Source of the DNA: Rapana venosa
Taxonomy: Eukaryota > Mollusca > Gastropoda > Neogastropoda > Muricidae
DNA length: 64,000 bases
Assembly (NCBI GenBank): GCA_028751875.1
Contig: CM054135.1
Coordinates: forward strand, 6,962,269 to 7,026,268
Direction: 5' to 3'
A program made the translations under genes and the position numbers. Under the pieces are notes generated by a model. The model was not told where the DNA came from. It ran no database searches and saw only the letters and a list, made by a program, of their open reading frames with translations. Position 1 is the first letter of the stretch. Each line of letters opens with the position of its first letter. Shown piece after piece: positions 1 to 10,390 of this stretch.

Positions 1-1840
1 TTAAAAGAGGGGCCAGACAGCGGGGGAAAAAGGTCAGCATGGTTATGACCACCTGGCATTAAAGGGGAAAACCCGGTTGTCCTGAAATGCAGATGACCAA
101 CTGAGAGAAAAAAAAATGGGAAACTTTTGGCCCCCCTGAAAAATCTCTGAACGTTATGTCCCGAAATGCAAATTTGCCCCAGAGTGTTTCTTCACCAGGG
201 AACAAATTTATAGGGGGACCTTATGTGGGAGGTAGATGCTTGGGGCGTGACAACGCCCCAAACCCCCTGCCCCACCGTGTTTTAAATGGCGGGAAAATTT
301 GCACGTGCGGGATGGGGGGTTGGGAAATGGGGGCCCAGGGCCGTGCAGTCAAACATGTTTAAAAAGAAAAAAGGGGGAAATTTCCGTGGAGAGTGATGCA
401 TCACAAAATAGAAGCAAAAAAATACTCTTTTTTTTTCCCAATTTTTTGAAAATGGTGAAAAAAAAGCAGGGGTAAAGGGAAGAGGGTTAAAATGTTGAAA
501 AAACCACATGAGAAAGGTAGCGCGATAAATGTCTAAAAAAGAAATTTAGGGTTTTCCCAGTATAGAAACAACGGTTTAAATCAGGGCTGCATAAATTTCC
601 CAAAAAAAGGGTTTGTCGTCCCGGGTAAAAAGATGTTTTGGTGGCGGGATTTGTATGTGGAGGATGAGGGAAAGGGGGTTGCAGAGAAAGAGACTGTGGA
701 ACCTGTAAAACAAGTGATGTGGCAGAAAAAGGGTGTTGAGAGGGTGAAAGGGGGAAAGGGGGTGGGGGGGAATTTAAATGAAAAACGGGGATTAAATGGA
801 GAGCCATAGTGGTGTGTTTAATGAGAGTTTGGGTGATGGGATGGGCAGTCCACATGTTCGGGAAAAGACTGAAAAGCGATTAAATAAATTGTCGTTTCTT
901 TATTGGAAAAATGGTGGTAAATGTTTAAAGGAATGATGAAAACTTTGTTTATTTTTATTTCCCCCTTTTATTTTTGTTTGCCTTTTGAGAATTTTTTTTG
1001 AAAATTTTTTAGTCAAAATATATTTTAAAGGGAAAATGAAAATTTTTTTAAAACCAGCCCCGAAACGAAAACAGCGGAAGGTGTTCAGGGGGGATTATTT
1101 GTCTTGTAAGAAAAGTTCTTGTTTTCCCTTTCATTCCCACATGGATGATTGGGGACCCGTTGTAAGTTCTTTGTTTCTTTATAAAGATTTTTTCCATTTT
1201 TCTAGGGGGATTTTTTTGCTTGTGGGGGTTTCCTAAACTTCCCCCCCGAAAATTCACCCTTTCTTTGCTCTTGTGATGTTTCTTAAAGGAATTTAGTTTT
1301 CTGGAAAAAAATATTGTAGATAAATTGTTTTGTGTGAAAGACATTTATTCATTGTGTGTGGGATTTTTTAACGCTAGGACTTTGACGGGTTTCCCCGATT
1401 GGTCAATGAAAAAGAATTTTCACGAGAATTACAGAAAAAAATTATGAAAAAACAAATTCAAAAAGGGGCATTTCCAAAAAATTCCACAATAAAATTCTTA
1501 TTTTAGACAATTAAAAAAATATGTGCACCCGCAAAAGGGGTATTAATTTTAAAAAGGGAAAATTTCCTTAACGAAGGCGGTTGTTTCACATTATTTCTGA
1601 CCAGGGAAGCAGTGGGGTTGATTATTTTCCCTTTCTTTTTACAAATTTTCCCTTTATTTTGCTCTGAGTTTTGACATGGGAAAATTTCTTTAAGGGAAAG
1701 GGGAAACGGTCATTTTCCTCGCTGCGTGTTTTTGATATACTTTTTAAAAATAACTTTTCCTAAAACTTTTATAATGCAGGTAAAGATAAATTTATTGTTA
1801 AAAATCTTTGGGGGGCTACCACCAAAACCCAAATTTTTAT
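1..1840. other. Noisy AT-rich sequence, no gene recognised
   Basis: This stretch is full of short homopolymers that replace mixed sequence, the same texture seen in the demonstrably corrupted copies further right. The short open frames have no recognisable domain. It may be the 5' (endonuclease) part of the LINE remnant that follows, but I cannot point to an endonuclease motif, so I leave it unassigned. Confidence 0.5.
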
Positions 1841-4240
1841 TGAGGGCAAGAAATTGAAAAAGTAAAAGAACATATAGACAAATTGGGAGCTGAGTTGATT
1901 GATATAATGTTAATCTAAACCTAAACAATTTAAAGAAATTTATTAAAAAAAACAGGGAGAGTACATGAAAAAATAAAATTTTGTTAAAAAGGAAGCCCCC
2001 GTAAGGAAATGGTTTTTAATTTTGAATTTAGGGAAAAAACAAAAGGGGCACAGTAAGGAGACTTTAAAAAAAGGTTTAAAGTTCATCGCAAAAAAAACGA
2101 CAAATAGCTTTTTGTATAGCAAGAAGAAAGATAAAAACTTTATCATTTGAAAAAAAAAACAAAATGGGGAAACCTTTTAAATGAACAATTTGGTTCTGCT
2201 AAGAACCCGGGGAGCTTTTGGGGGAAAAAATAGGGAAGTTTTTAGTAAAAAGCCAAACCGAAAAAATTTTATATCCATTTAGCAATGGTTTCATCAAATT
2301 TTTAGGGTTTGCTAGAAAAAGAAGTAGATTTTTCCCAAATAAATAGATATAACAGATGGGAAACCCGAAAGAAAATTCTAGATGAAGCAATAAAAAAGGG
2401 AAGAGGTTTGAGGGCTATTTGGAAAATTGAAAAAAGGAAAATCCCTGGAGATGGTTTTATTGGGGGAATTTTTAAAAAATTTGGGAACCTTTTGGTTTTA
2501 AAATTTTTTAGTTAAGTTATTCAATCATTTGTTTGACAAAGGGACTTTTCCTGAAGAATGGTTTGGTGTCAATAATAATACCTTTGTTTAAGAAAAAGGG
2601 GATATAATAATCAAATAAATTTGGGGATATCATTATGCAATTTGCCAAATAAATTATATGTTTTGGGACTCAAAATAGGGTTTTCAGGAATGGATTGTAC
2701 CAAAAAAACATCCAGGTGACATCAAACCGGATTTTTAAAAAAATTTTCTCTACCATTGATCACAAATTTACTTTGTTTGCTGCAGTTCAAAAACAGTTTT
2801 CTAAGGATCAAAAAATTTGGGATTTTGCATTTGTAGACTTTGAGGGAAACCTTCGATTCTGATAAGGGAAAAAAACTTTGGCCTGTGTTGTTTAAAAATG
2901 GAATTGGGGGGAAACTGCATAAAAAGCATTTAGAGTATGTACAGTCAAGTTAAACCCAGAATAAAAAATGGGGCAAAAAATCGGAATTTGTAAATTGCAC
3001 CCAAGGGGGGTTAAAAGGTGGAATTTTTGTAGTCCCGTTTGTTTTATTATTTGTCAACGAAACTTTTCCAAAAGGAAATTATTTTCAAATGGAACAAGGG
3101 GGGGGCTCTTGATTTGATGAAATTTTTGTGTTACTTTTTGCTGACGATATTATCTTTTATCTATAACAGCAGTGGGTTTTTCAAAGACGTTTAATATTTT
3201 TTATGCAAACTGCAGAGGGAAAATTTGGGGTTTAAAAAATAAACATGAAAAAAGACAAGTATTATTGGGTTTTTTGGGAAGGGTGGTTACCTAGCTAGAC
3301 ATGAACATTGGAGCATGGTTTAAAAAGAAAATTTTCAGTAAAACAATACTATAAATACCTTTTGGGGTATTCTTTTTTAACAAGACTTAGCTTCCCCTTT
3401 TTCATGCCCGGAATTTTGTTTTAAAAGAGGCAAAAAGGGGCTGTGCTGGTTATTTTTTGTGTAATGTATAAGGGTTGATGTAGTTCGTTTAAAATTTTTT
3501 AAAAAATTAATTTTATTCCCCCGGTTTCAATTATATTTTTCAATATGGCGCGGAAAAATGGGCAATTTTAAAAAGACAGTCAAATTGAAAAGCCCTTTTA
3601 TTTGTTTGCATTGAAAAAGTTTTTCCAGAATGTTTATTTTTCGAATCCCCAATGTTTTGTGTAAAGGAGAATTTGGGAGATTTCCCCAAAATTTTTTTAA
3701 ATCTTATGTTAAAAAGTATTAGTTTTCTGGCTAAAGTAAATAGAATGAGTGATCACAGATTACCCCCCCAAAGCTTTCAAGATGGGTTTTATAATCTTGG
3801 GTTTAATGGAAAAAAAACTTGGGGGCCCAAAAATTCAAAATTTTTAAGCTTTTTATGGAATTTTCATTGTTGGGCGAATCAGGGTGGGGTTTAAAAAACT
3901 TTGAATTTCATCAAAAAGCTTTAAACCGAGAATTTTTTATTGTAAAAGGCAAAAATGGCAAACCAGTTGAGAACCCGTGACCCGAATTTTTAGAATTTTG
4001 ATTGTTTTTAAAACAACGGCATTGTGGAAACCCCTATATTGACATTGCAATGAATAGATATTGAAAAAAAGCACTTACAAAAATTTAAAAATTTGGTGGT
4101 CAGCCATTTTCAAAGTCATTGAAAAATTATTAAACCCAAAGTTTATGATGAAAAAACATGCGTTTTTGTCATTGTCTGAAGAAAATAAAGGGTTTATTTC
4201 AAGCGAGTTTTTCTGTTTTTCATGAAAAAAAAGGCTAAGT
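1840..4240 (+). mobile_element. LINE-F: degraded non-LTR reverse transcriptase remnant
   Basis: Reading across frames on the plus strand gives fragments of a non-LTR polymerase in the expected order. First comes a Lys/Arg-rich linker (about 1,940-2,200). Then a motif-A-like FVDFEETFD (about 2,830-2,860), and a stretch near 3,120-3,160 whose FADDI-like residues appear as LLLTIL in shifted frames. Post-RT pieces include HEHW and YYKYL (3,300-3,360) and NRMSDHRLP (3,735-3,775), followed by a basic C-terminal region to about 4,240. There is no long open frame. Many breaks look like sequencing noise and some may be true decay. The RT assignment rests on motif order recognised by eye. The clade is not determined. 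No second copy is visible in the window. Confidence 0.5.
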
Positions 4241-4439
4241 AAATTTAACCCAAAATATTATAATAAGCATGTTTTTTTAGATTAAAAACAACTCATAGGC
4301 AGCAAGAAATGGGGAGCGTATTAAAGTAACCTTGCGAGGTTTTTCTACAAGCTTTTTAAAATTCCTTTTCCCCTGTTACAAAACCCCAGAGTGTAATGAT
4401 TGCATGATACAAAAATGTGTTTTGTGAGCAATTTTTCCG

Positions 4440-4665
4440 AACCCATAATTATTTGTGGCGTTAAAATGTATTATTTACCCCTTCAGTAAAGGGGGGCCCT
4501 GGCCTAAATCGGGAAAAATTTTTTCGTATTCGTATTTGTATTTTTTCTTCTTTTCTCTCTCTTTTTGTTATTGTGAAATTGTTAAAATTTGTTTTTTGTT
4601 GGTGAATTTTTTTGGGTTTTTTTTCTTGTTAGTTTTTTGTTTTGGGTGTGTGTGTGTGTGTGTGT

Positions 4666-4697
<32 letters not shown>

Positions 4698-5130
4698 GAA
4701 GGGGGAATGGTGTGTTTTTTCTTTTTTTAATTTGCTTTTTTTTTTTGTTTATTTGTTTTTTTTTTTGGGGGTTAAATTTTTTTCTCATTGTTTGTTTGAT
4801 GTTCTTGTTTTTTCTTTTTTTGTTTGTTTATTTGGAAGGTGTTTTTGTCTGCTTTTTTTTGTTGTTGTTGTTTTTTGGTTTGGTTTTTTTCTTTTTTCTT
4901 TTTTTTTTTCTTTTTTGGTTTTTTTTGTTTGTTTGGGTGTTGTTTTTTGGTTTTGTGGTTTTTTTGGGGGGGGGGGGGGGGGGGGGGGGGGTGGGGGGGG
5001 GGGGGGTGTTTGGGTATGTTTTGTTTTGCTCGTCTGGGTTGTTTGTTTGTTTGTTTGTTTGTTTGTTTTTTTCTTCTTCTCTCTTTTTCTTTAAAAAAAA
5101 GTTTTTTCCCTTTGCTTCTTCTGCTTGAAA
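4440..5130. repeat. T/G-rich simple-sequence block with (GT)n, G-run and (GTTT)n
   Basis: Contains (GT)n at about 4,646-4,696, long T-rich tracts, a G-run at 4,966-5,006 broken by a single T, and (GTTT)n at 5,041-5,068. Long open frames across it, rich in F, C, V and G on one strand and K, Q, P and H on the other, are translation of simple sequence and not genes. Confidence 0.85.
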
Positions 5131-5160
5131 GTATGAGTACTGAGTGCATTTTTAAATGTG

Positions 5161-5231
5161 ACCCCATGGGCGGGGACTGGATGTAAAAAGAACATGAATA
5201 CTTATTCATTATCCTGGTAAAAAAGAATTTG
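5161..5231 (+). mobile_element. SINE-B 3' tail fragment
   Basis: Matches the conserved end of the SINE-B family in this window: GGACTGGATGTAAAAA, then ACATGAATACTTATTCATTA, then the AAAAGAATTTG end. Only the 3' module is present. Compare the fuller copy at 56,800-56,997. Confidence 0.65.
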
Positions 5232-5279
5232 TTTCTATTACTTACAATGTGTAGATGTTCTTTTTATGACTTTATTGGC

Positions 5280-5900
5280 TTTTCCCCCTCTTTATTATGA
5301 GAGTGTATGGGTATTGCACTTATTTTATTACCATGACATTCAATTTGCATGAACATAATTAAAAAGTGTTTGTGTTGATCGTGTGCTATGTGAGTATTAC
5401 ATATTTAGTATTATCCCTGAAACACCCCCCCACCCCCACCCCCCTTCACACACACACACACTCAAACACACACACACACACACACACACACGGCGCGCGC
5501 GCGCGCGCGCGCGCTCAAACACACACACACACACACTACACACACACACACACACACACTCACTCACTCACCCACCCATATTCTCTCCCTAAACGACTGT
5601 ATAGTTTTTAATTTCTTCTTGGTTTGTTTCTTGTTTTTATTGTGTGGATGTATGGGTATTAAATTTATTTCATTCATGACATATAATTTGAAACGAGTAT
5701 AATCTAAAATGAGTGTTGATGGGATCGCATACTGTTTTGGGATTTATATATTGGATATTATCTCTGAAATACACACACACACACTCTCTGTCTCTGTCTC
5801 TGTCTCTCTCACCTTTTATCGTCCTGCTTATAGTCATAGTATATCCTGTTGAAGGATTCTTTTTTTTTTTTTTAATACTTTATTGGACTTGCCTCTGTAC
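5280..5900 (+). repeat. Two diverged units of a ~350-bp module
   Basis: The order GTATGGGTATT, AT-rich stretch, GTGTTGATCG/GGGATCGC, TATTATC(C/T)CTGAAA and then a (CA)n or (CT)n tract occurs from about 5,300 and again from about 5,647. Reverse-complement relatives lie at 42,790-43,440. No coding signal. Confidence 0.55.
5447..5576. repeat. (CA)n-(CG)n-(CA)n alternating tract
   Basis: CA dinucleotides to about 5,490, a (CG)n core at about 5,491-5,514, then CA again to about 5,560 and (CACT)n. Alternating purine-pyrimidine sequence of this length is the classical Z-DNA-prone type. A related CG core beside CA repeats occurs in the inverted arm near 44,258-44,272. Confidence 0.85.
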
Positions 5901-5904
5901 TTAA

Positions 5905-6295
5905 GTTTTAATGAGTGCCCTATTTCAATATCTTATAATTATGTGTAACAAGTATGTGTACCATTTGACAATGTGTAGATGTTTATCTTTATGACTTATT
6001 AAGTTTGGTTGTGTTATTTTTCTTGGCTTTGTTGTTGCTCTTGTTCTTGTTGTTGTTTGTCTGTTTTTTTCTCTTTTTTATCATCTTTTGTTGGTTTGGT
6101 TTTTCCTTCTCTTTTGTTTGTTTGTTTGTTTGGTTAGGGTTTTTTGGGGGGTCAGGGTAGGGGTGGGGTATTCTTAGGATTTATTTTCTTTTAATTGCTT
6201 TGCTTTGGGGGGGGGGGGGAGCTGTTTTGAAAAGGGTTATTTCCCCTTGTTTTTATTGCGAGACTGTATAAGTATTGGGTTATTATTATTAAGAT
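5905..6295. other. Non-coding segment mirrored at 43,640-44,050
   Basis: The order ACAAGTATGTGTACCATTTG, (GTT)-rich stretch, (GTTT)n, G-run and ATTGCGAGACTGTATAAG is found in reverse complement at 43,640-44,050, and part of it again at 41,750-41,930. No gene is visible. Confidence 0.6.
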
Positions 6296-6430
6296 GTACC
6301 CCAAAGGGGGGGAGGATGAAAACACATGTGTGCTTATTCATTATCCCGAAATAAAAAATTTTTTTTTGTCTTGTAATTGTCCCCCTTCTCCTCTCCCCCT
6401 TTCTCTCTTCCTCTCTCTCCCCTCTTTTTT
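6296..6430 (+). mobile_element. SINE-B 3' tail plus pyrimidine microsatellite (noisy)
   Basis: CACATGTGTGCTTATTCATT followed by ATCCCGAAATAAAAAATTT, then TTGTAATTGTC and a CT-rich tract. This is the tail-plus-(TC)n arrangement seen in five other copies. The sequence shows homopolymer inflation. Confidence 0.6.
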
Positions 6431-6479
6431 TATAACCCCACACACACAAAAACCAACATATAAAAATTTTAAAATTTAA

Positions 6480-7215
6480 TATATAAATATATAAAATAAT
6501 AATAAAATATAAAAAATTCCCGCAACAAATTACAGTAAGGGGTCTTAAGGTAAAATATAGGGGCTTAGAAAATGATATTATGAATTGCTGGAGTCTTTAA
6601 AAAATTTTGCTAGTGGTAATTTTTTATGAATATCTAAACCCCTCCTTTTTTAAAATTTTCAAAACGAATTGGGCAATCAAAAAAAATAAATGGGGATTGA
6701 AAGGGGAATGAACAAAAATTTCATTTTTTTAAAAACTAGTATCAATGCATTTAATCTCAATTTAGATTTGAATTTTTAATTTTCGTGGGCAAGGAAAAAG
6801 GGCTGAAAAGTTGGGTTTTTAATTGATCTTTTGAATGCAGCATTTTATTAACTAGAATGAATTTTAAAAGCACAATGCGAGACTAGAACAAAAAAACTTC
6901 AGACTGAAGCCCTTTTTTTGCCAAAAAATAACCGTTCTTTCGAAAAAATTCCACAATGAGAGGGGATCCAGCAAAAAGGTATGCTGAGCCTCTGCTTGAA
7001 CAAAGCATCAGGAAATTAATCTCAAATCACTAAACATTCCTTTTTTTACCATGCATGTCCTTTATGCATTATACTGCCCTTTTGTCAAAAGGGGGTTTGG
7101 GTACGTGGTTCCAAAAGATAGAAGGCCAAAAATTAAAAGTCCCTTTACAAAAAACCCACCCTTCTGTGAACTTTCTTTTATACGTGGGGTTGTTTGGGCA
7201 AGCAGAGCCATAAAA
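6480..7215. other. Noisy unassigned sequence, mirror of about 40,870-41,480
   Basis: Landmarks such as CAATGCATTTAATCTCAATT (near 6,744) and the GGGCAAGGAAAAAGG stretch (near 6,787) recur in reverse complement at about 41,290-41,350. The sequence ATGCATTATACTGCC near 7,065 pairs with about 41,030. No ORF or RNA gene is recognised in either arm. Confidence 0.55.
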
Positions 7216-7525
7216 CAAGGCACGGGATGCTCAGGGGTTCAGAGCACTCGCTTTCCCCCAGCTAAGGTCAAGCACATCGAGCGGGTTCCAATTTGGGAGG
7301 GGTTTGGACCCTTTTGCAAAGCTTTTGGCTTCAGTCTGCCCCCATTTTTCACCCAGCTGTAAAGGGGTACCTGTTTTTTTGGGGTGGGGAAAGGGAAAAG
7401 GCAGGAAGAGAGAGGAAATGGGCGCCGCCCTAAATTTTTCGGGCCCCCCTTGGGGAAGTTGGGGGTTCGGGGCCCTTTCGCCCCCCTACGACCCAAAGGA
7501 AAGGGCCCCAACCATCAACAAGGAA
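7215..7525 (+). mobile_element. SINE-C copy (noisy, 5' end damaged)
   Basis: Shows the SINE-C order: GAGCACTCGCTTTCCCCCAG, a damaged 5S-like part around ATCGAGCGGGTTCC, CACCCAGCTGTAAA(G)GGGTACCTG, a GGAAGAGAGAGG stretch, then CCCCCCTACGACC. Base smoothing has destroyed the box A and the GGATGGGTGACC core. The partner in the other arm is 40,605-40,868. Confidence 0.7.
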
Positions 7526-7574
7526 AAAACCTTTCTGCCACACACCACGTCCCCACGTAAATACAGGGTGGAAA

Positions 7575-7675
7575 CCCCCACACACACACACACAACTTTT
7601 CCTCTTTTCCTCTCTCCCCTCTCTCATCTCTCCCCACACACAAACACACCACACACACACACACACACACAAAGC
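7575..7675. repeat. (CA)n and (CT)n microsatellite cluster
   Basis: CA repeats, a CT-rich stretch and CA repeats again. The reverse-complement equivalent (GT/GA) is at about 40,505-40,553. Confidence 0.8.
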
Positions 7676-7899
7676 CCCAAAACCAATCCACACCCTTGCG
7701 GGGACGCAATTTCCCCCTCACTAAACAGAAAGCGGGTAGAGATCAAACCACATGTCCTTTCTAACTTCAGCCCCAAAAACAGCAAAACAAAACACACTCA
7801 CCCCAAACTGGGGCAACGGGTTTTCTACCATCATTTTTTTCCGCCCCTCCCCAAAAAAAACCACTCGCTTCCCTCTTTTCCCTGTGCAAACAAACATGC

Positions 7900-9290
7900 C
7901 CAAAAACCCTCACAACGATGAAGCAAAAGATCCCACTCATTTGTCTTGAAACCCAAAAAAAACCAAAAAGCATTGGGTTCCCTCCCCAAAAACAAATCTC
8001 AAATTTGAAAAAAAGAAAACCATGACATGAAGTCAAACTTTTTGAAAATGAAACGCACACTATAAAAAAGCAAACACAAAACACACAAAATAAATCAACT
8101 TACACACCATTTTAGACAAAAACAGGGAAACTTTTTTTATCACCCTTTCCCTTCCCCCAACAAAATTCTCTTTCCCCCCCTTCCGGGGGACACAAAAAAT
8201 TTTGAAATCATGAAAACAGGGCCCAAACCCAAAACCCCACCTGCCCTAAAACAATTTCCCTTAAAATCAGGGGAAAAATATTTTCCCAACATCAAAAAAC
8301 CAAAACAACTCGGCAAAAAGCTTTCCGATTTACGAAAAAATCAACAACCAACCTCAACAACCGGGAAAACACTGTCAGTTTCAAAACCAAAAAGACTCGG
8401 CCAAAACAAAACCCGTAACAACACCGAGGAGAAAGCCCCAAAACCCAAAAATTTTTTTGGAAAACAGTCCCCAAAAAAAAAAATAAAAAAAAAACAAACA
8501 ATCACACATTTCTAAAGGGCACCTCAAAATATTTCCCAAACAACACCCTCACAAAAACGCCAACAATTTAGCATACAAAGATTACACCCCGCACAACAAT
8601 CTCCCCCGGGGGCCTCAGTGACACCACATCAAGCAGAAAATCTATTTTTCAAAGGAAAAAAATAAAAACATCAGCATTACTCTCCAGTTGATGCCCTTTT
8701 TCCCCATTGGTTTCAAAAATTTTTCCCCCCCAAAAAAGAAGTAAAAGCACCTAAATTTTTCATACGGAATTTAAACACAGGGAAAAAATACACCCAAATC
8801 ACCACAATAAAAGGGACAAAATTTAAAATCCGAAATATAAATTATGTTTTCCCCCCCGCCAGGCTGCGGCACCGTCCATTTTTCCCCCCCAATCCCGGCA
8901 CCCTCTAAAGAAGCCCCCGTTCACTTATCCAATTTGCCCCTTTCCAAAGTGTTTTTTCTGCAAAAACCCTAAACGTTTGCAGCCACACCCAAAATTTTCC
9001 AAACCGCCAGGGGGGGCCCCACGAAAGATTGTTTTTAACCCTTTCAACCCCGCCCCAAAACCCTTTCGGGACGGGTTTTGGTACCCTAAAAAACCTGCCC
9101 CCCCGACACCAACGACGCCCCCCACGACCCCAACCCAGGGCCCCCATTTGCCCGTACGGGGCCCAACCCCTTTTCCTCTGCTTCAAAAGGGGTATAAAAC
9201 CAATTCCAGTGCCCCAGTATACCCTTTTTCATGCGGATGCAGGCCCGGCCAACCAAACCCCCAACCCCTGAATGGGCCGGTTCTTTTCAA
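7900..9290 (+). pseudogene. Noisy copy of CR1-like ORF1 (esterase-like), left arm
   Basis: This is the corrupted mirror of the minus-strand ORF1 at 38,796-40,240. The frame starting at 8,210 reads MKTGPKPKTPP and keeps LRKNQQPTS and RNNTEEKAP, which pair with LLKNQQPTS and RNNTEEKDP in the clean copy. The region from 8,920 (TTATCCAATTTGCC) to 9,060 pairs with 39,190-39,310, and the frame at 9,231 pairs with 38,993. It lies upstream of LINE-A in the same orientation, as ORF1 would. Nothing here is translatable over length. Most damage looks technical because the partner reads far better. Confidence 0.6.
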
Positions 9291-10390
9291 CAGAAAAACC
9301 CCCTCCCACATCTACGACATTTTACGCCCCTCCCCTCCCCCCCACCCCCCCCACCCCCGCACCCCCCCCTTTACCCCCCCCCAATTTTTGTCCCGGCCAC
9401 CCCCTTACCCACTTGGGGTTTTTTTTGGGGAAAAAGGGGGCTTCAGGGGATATTTTTTTAAAATCCACTTTTGGGGTTTTTATGTGTGGGGGGTGGGGGG
9501 GGTTTTGGGTGGGGGGGTTATCATTCAAACCAATTTTTTGGCGAAAAATTTTTAAAAATTTATTTGTGTTTGTTAATTTGGGGTTGTGTTTTTGGGGGTT
9601 TAAAAATATTTTTTTGGGTTTCAAAGGGAAAGGGGCAGGGGAAGGTAAGGGGAAAAACTTCCTTTAACCAACAAATTTTTAAAAAAGGCGGGGCCAATAA
9701 CTTCTTTTTTTTGGTTTTTTCCTTTTTGTTTTTTTTTCCCTTTTTTTTTTAAAATTTTTTCCTTATGGCGTTTAAAATTTTTAATTTTCCCTATTCTGGG
9801 GCAAAACCCGGGTGCGCATTTTTGGTGCCAAAATTTTTTTGGCCCAAAAGGGCTCCCCTTTTTCCCCGGGCCAAAGGTTTTGAAAAATGCGGTTGTCCCC
9901 TTTTTTTATTTTTTTTTTTTATTATTTTTGGGTTTTATTTTTTTTTTTTTTTTTAAAAATTATTTTTTTGGGAAATTTTTTGGGCGGTTGTTGGTTGTGT
10001 TTTTTTTTTTAATTTGATTTTTTATTTTTGTTTTTTTTTTTGTTTTTTGTTTGGCCCGATTTTTGAGGGGATTTTGGTTGCCCTATTGTTGTTGTTGTTG
10101 TTTTTTATCCCCCCTTTTCTTGGGTTTAACCCAACCCCGGGGGGCACCTGGGGAATTTTTTTTTTCCCCCTCAGACTATGTGGGACTGATTGGTTTAAAA
10201 CCCCAAAAATTGGTGCAACAGAGGGTAATTGTTTTTACCCCCTTTCTTCACCCTTCCCCCCCAAAAACCCTTTTTCAAGTATTCACTCCCCCCCCCCCCC
10301 CCCCCCTATTATTATTTTCCCTTGTCTCTCTTTTTTTCCTTATTTTACCTTTTTTTGTACACATTAAAAACATTCCTCCCAAAACAATTT
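9290..10390. other. Noisy spacer between ORF1 and LINE-A
   Basis: C-rich at 9,330-9,400, then T/G-smoothed sequence, a (GTT)n at about 10,087-10,102 and a C-run at 10,289-10,306. It corresponds in reverse to 37,980-38,800 of the other arm, where (AAC)n and a G-run occupy the matching places. No independent gene is visible. Confidence 0.55.

Noticed and set aside
4966..5006. G-runs as candidate G-quadruplex regulators (also 26,246, 34,970, 37,977, 45,784)
   Set aside because: They are plain poly-G or poly-C microsatellites, mostly in LINE flanks, and no nearby gene is present for them to regulate.
4642..5209. Several frames of 120-150 residues on both strands
   Set aside because: They cover T/G homopolymers, (GT)n and G-runs; composition is only F, V, C, G or K, Q, P, H.
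5366..5611. Thr/His-rich frame of 81 residues
   Set aside because: Translation of (CA)n and (CG)n.
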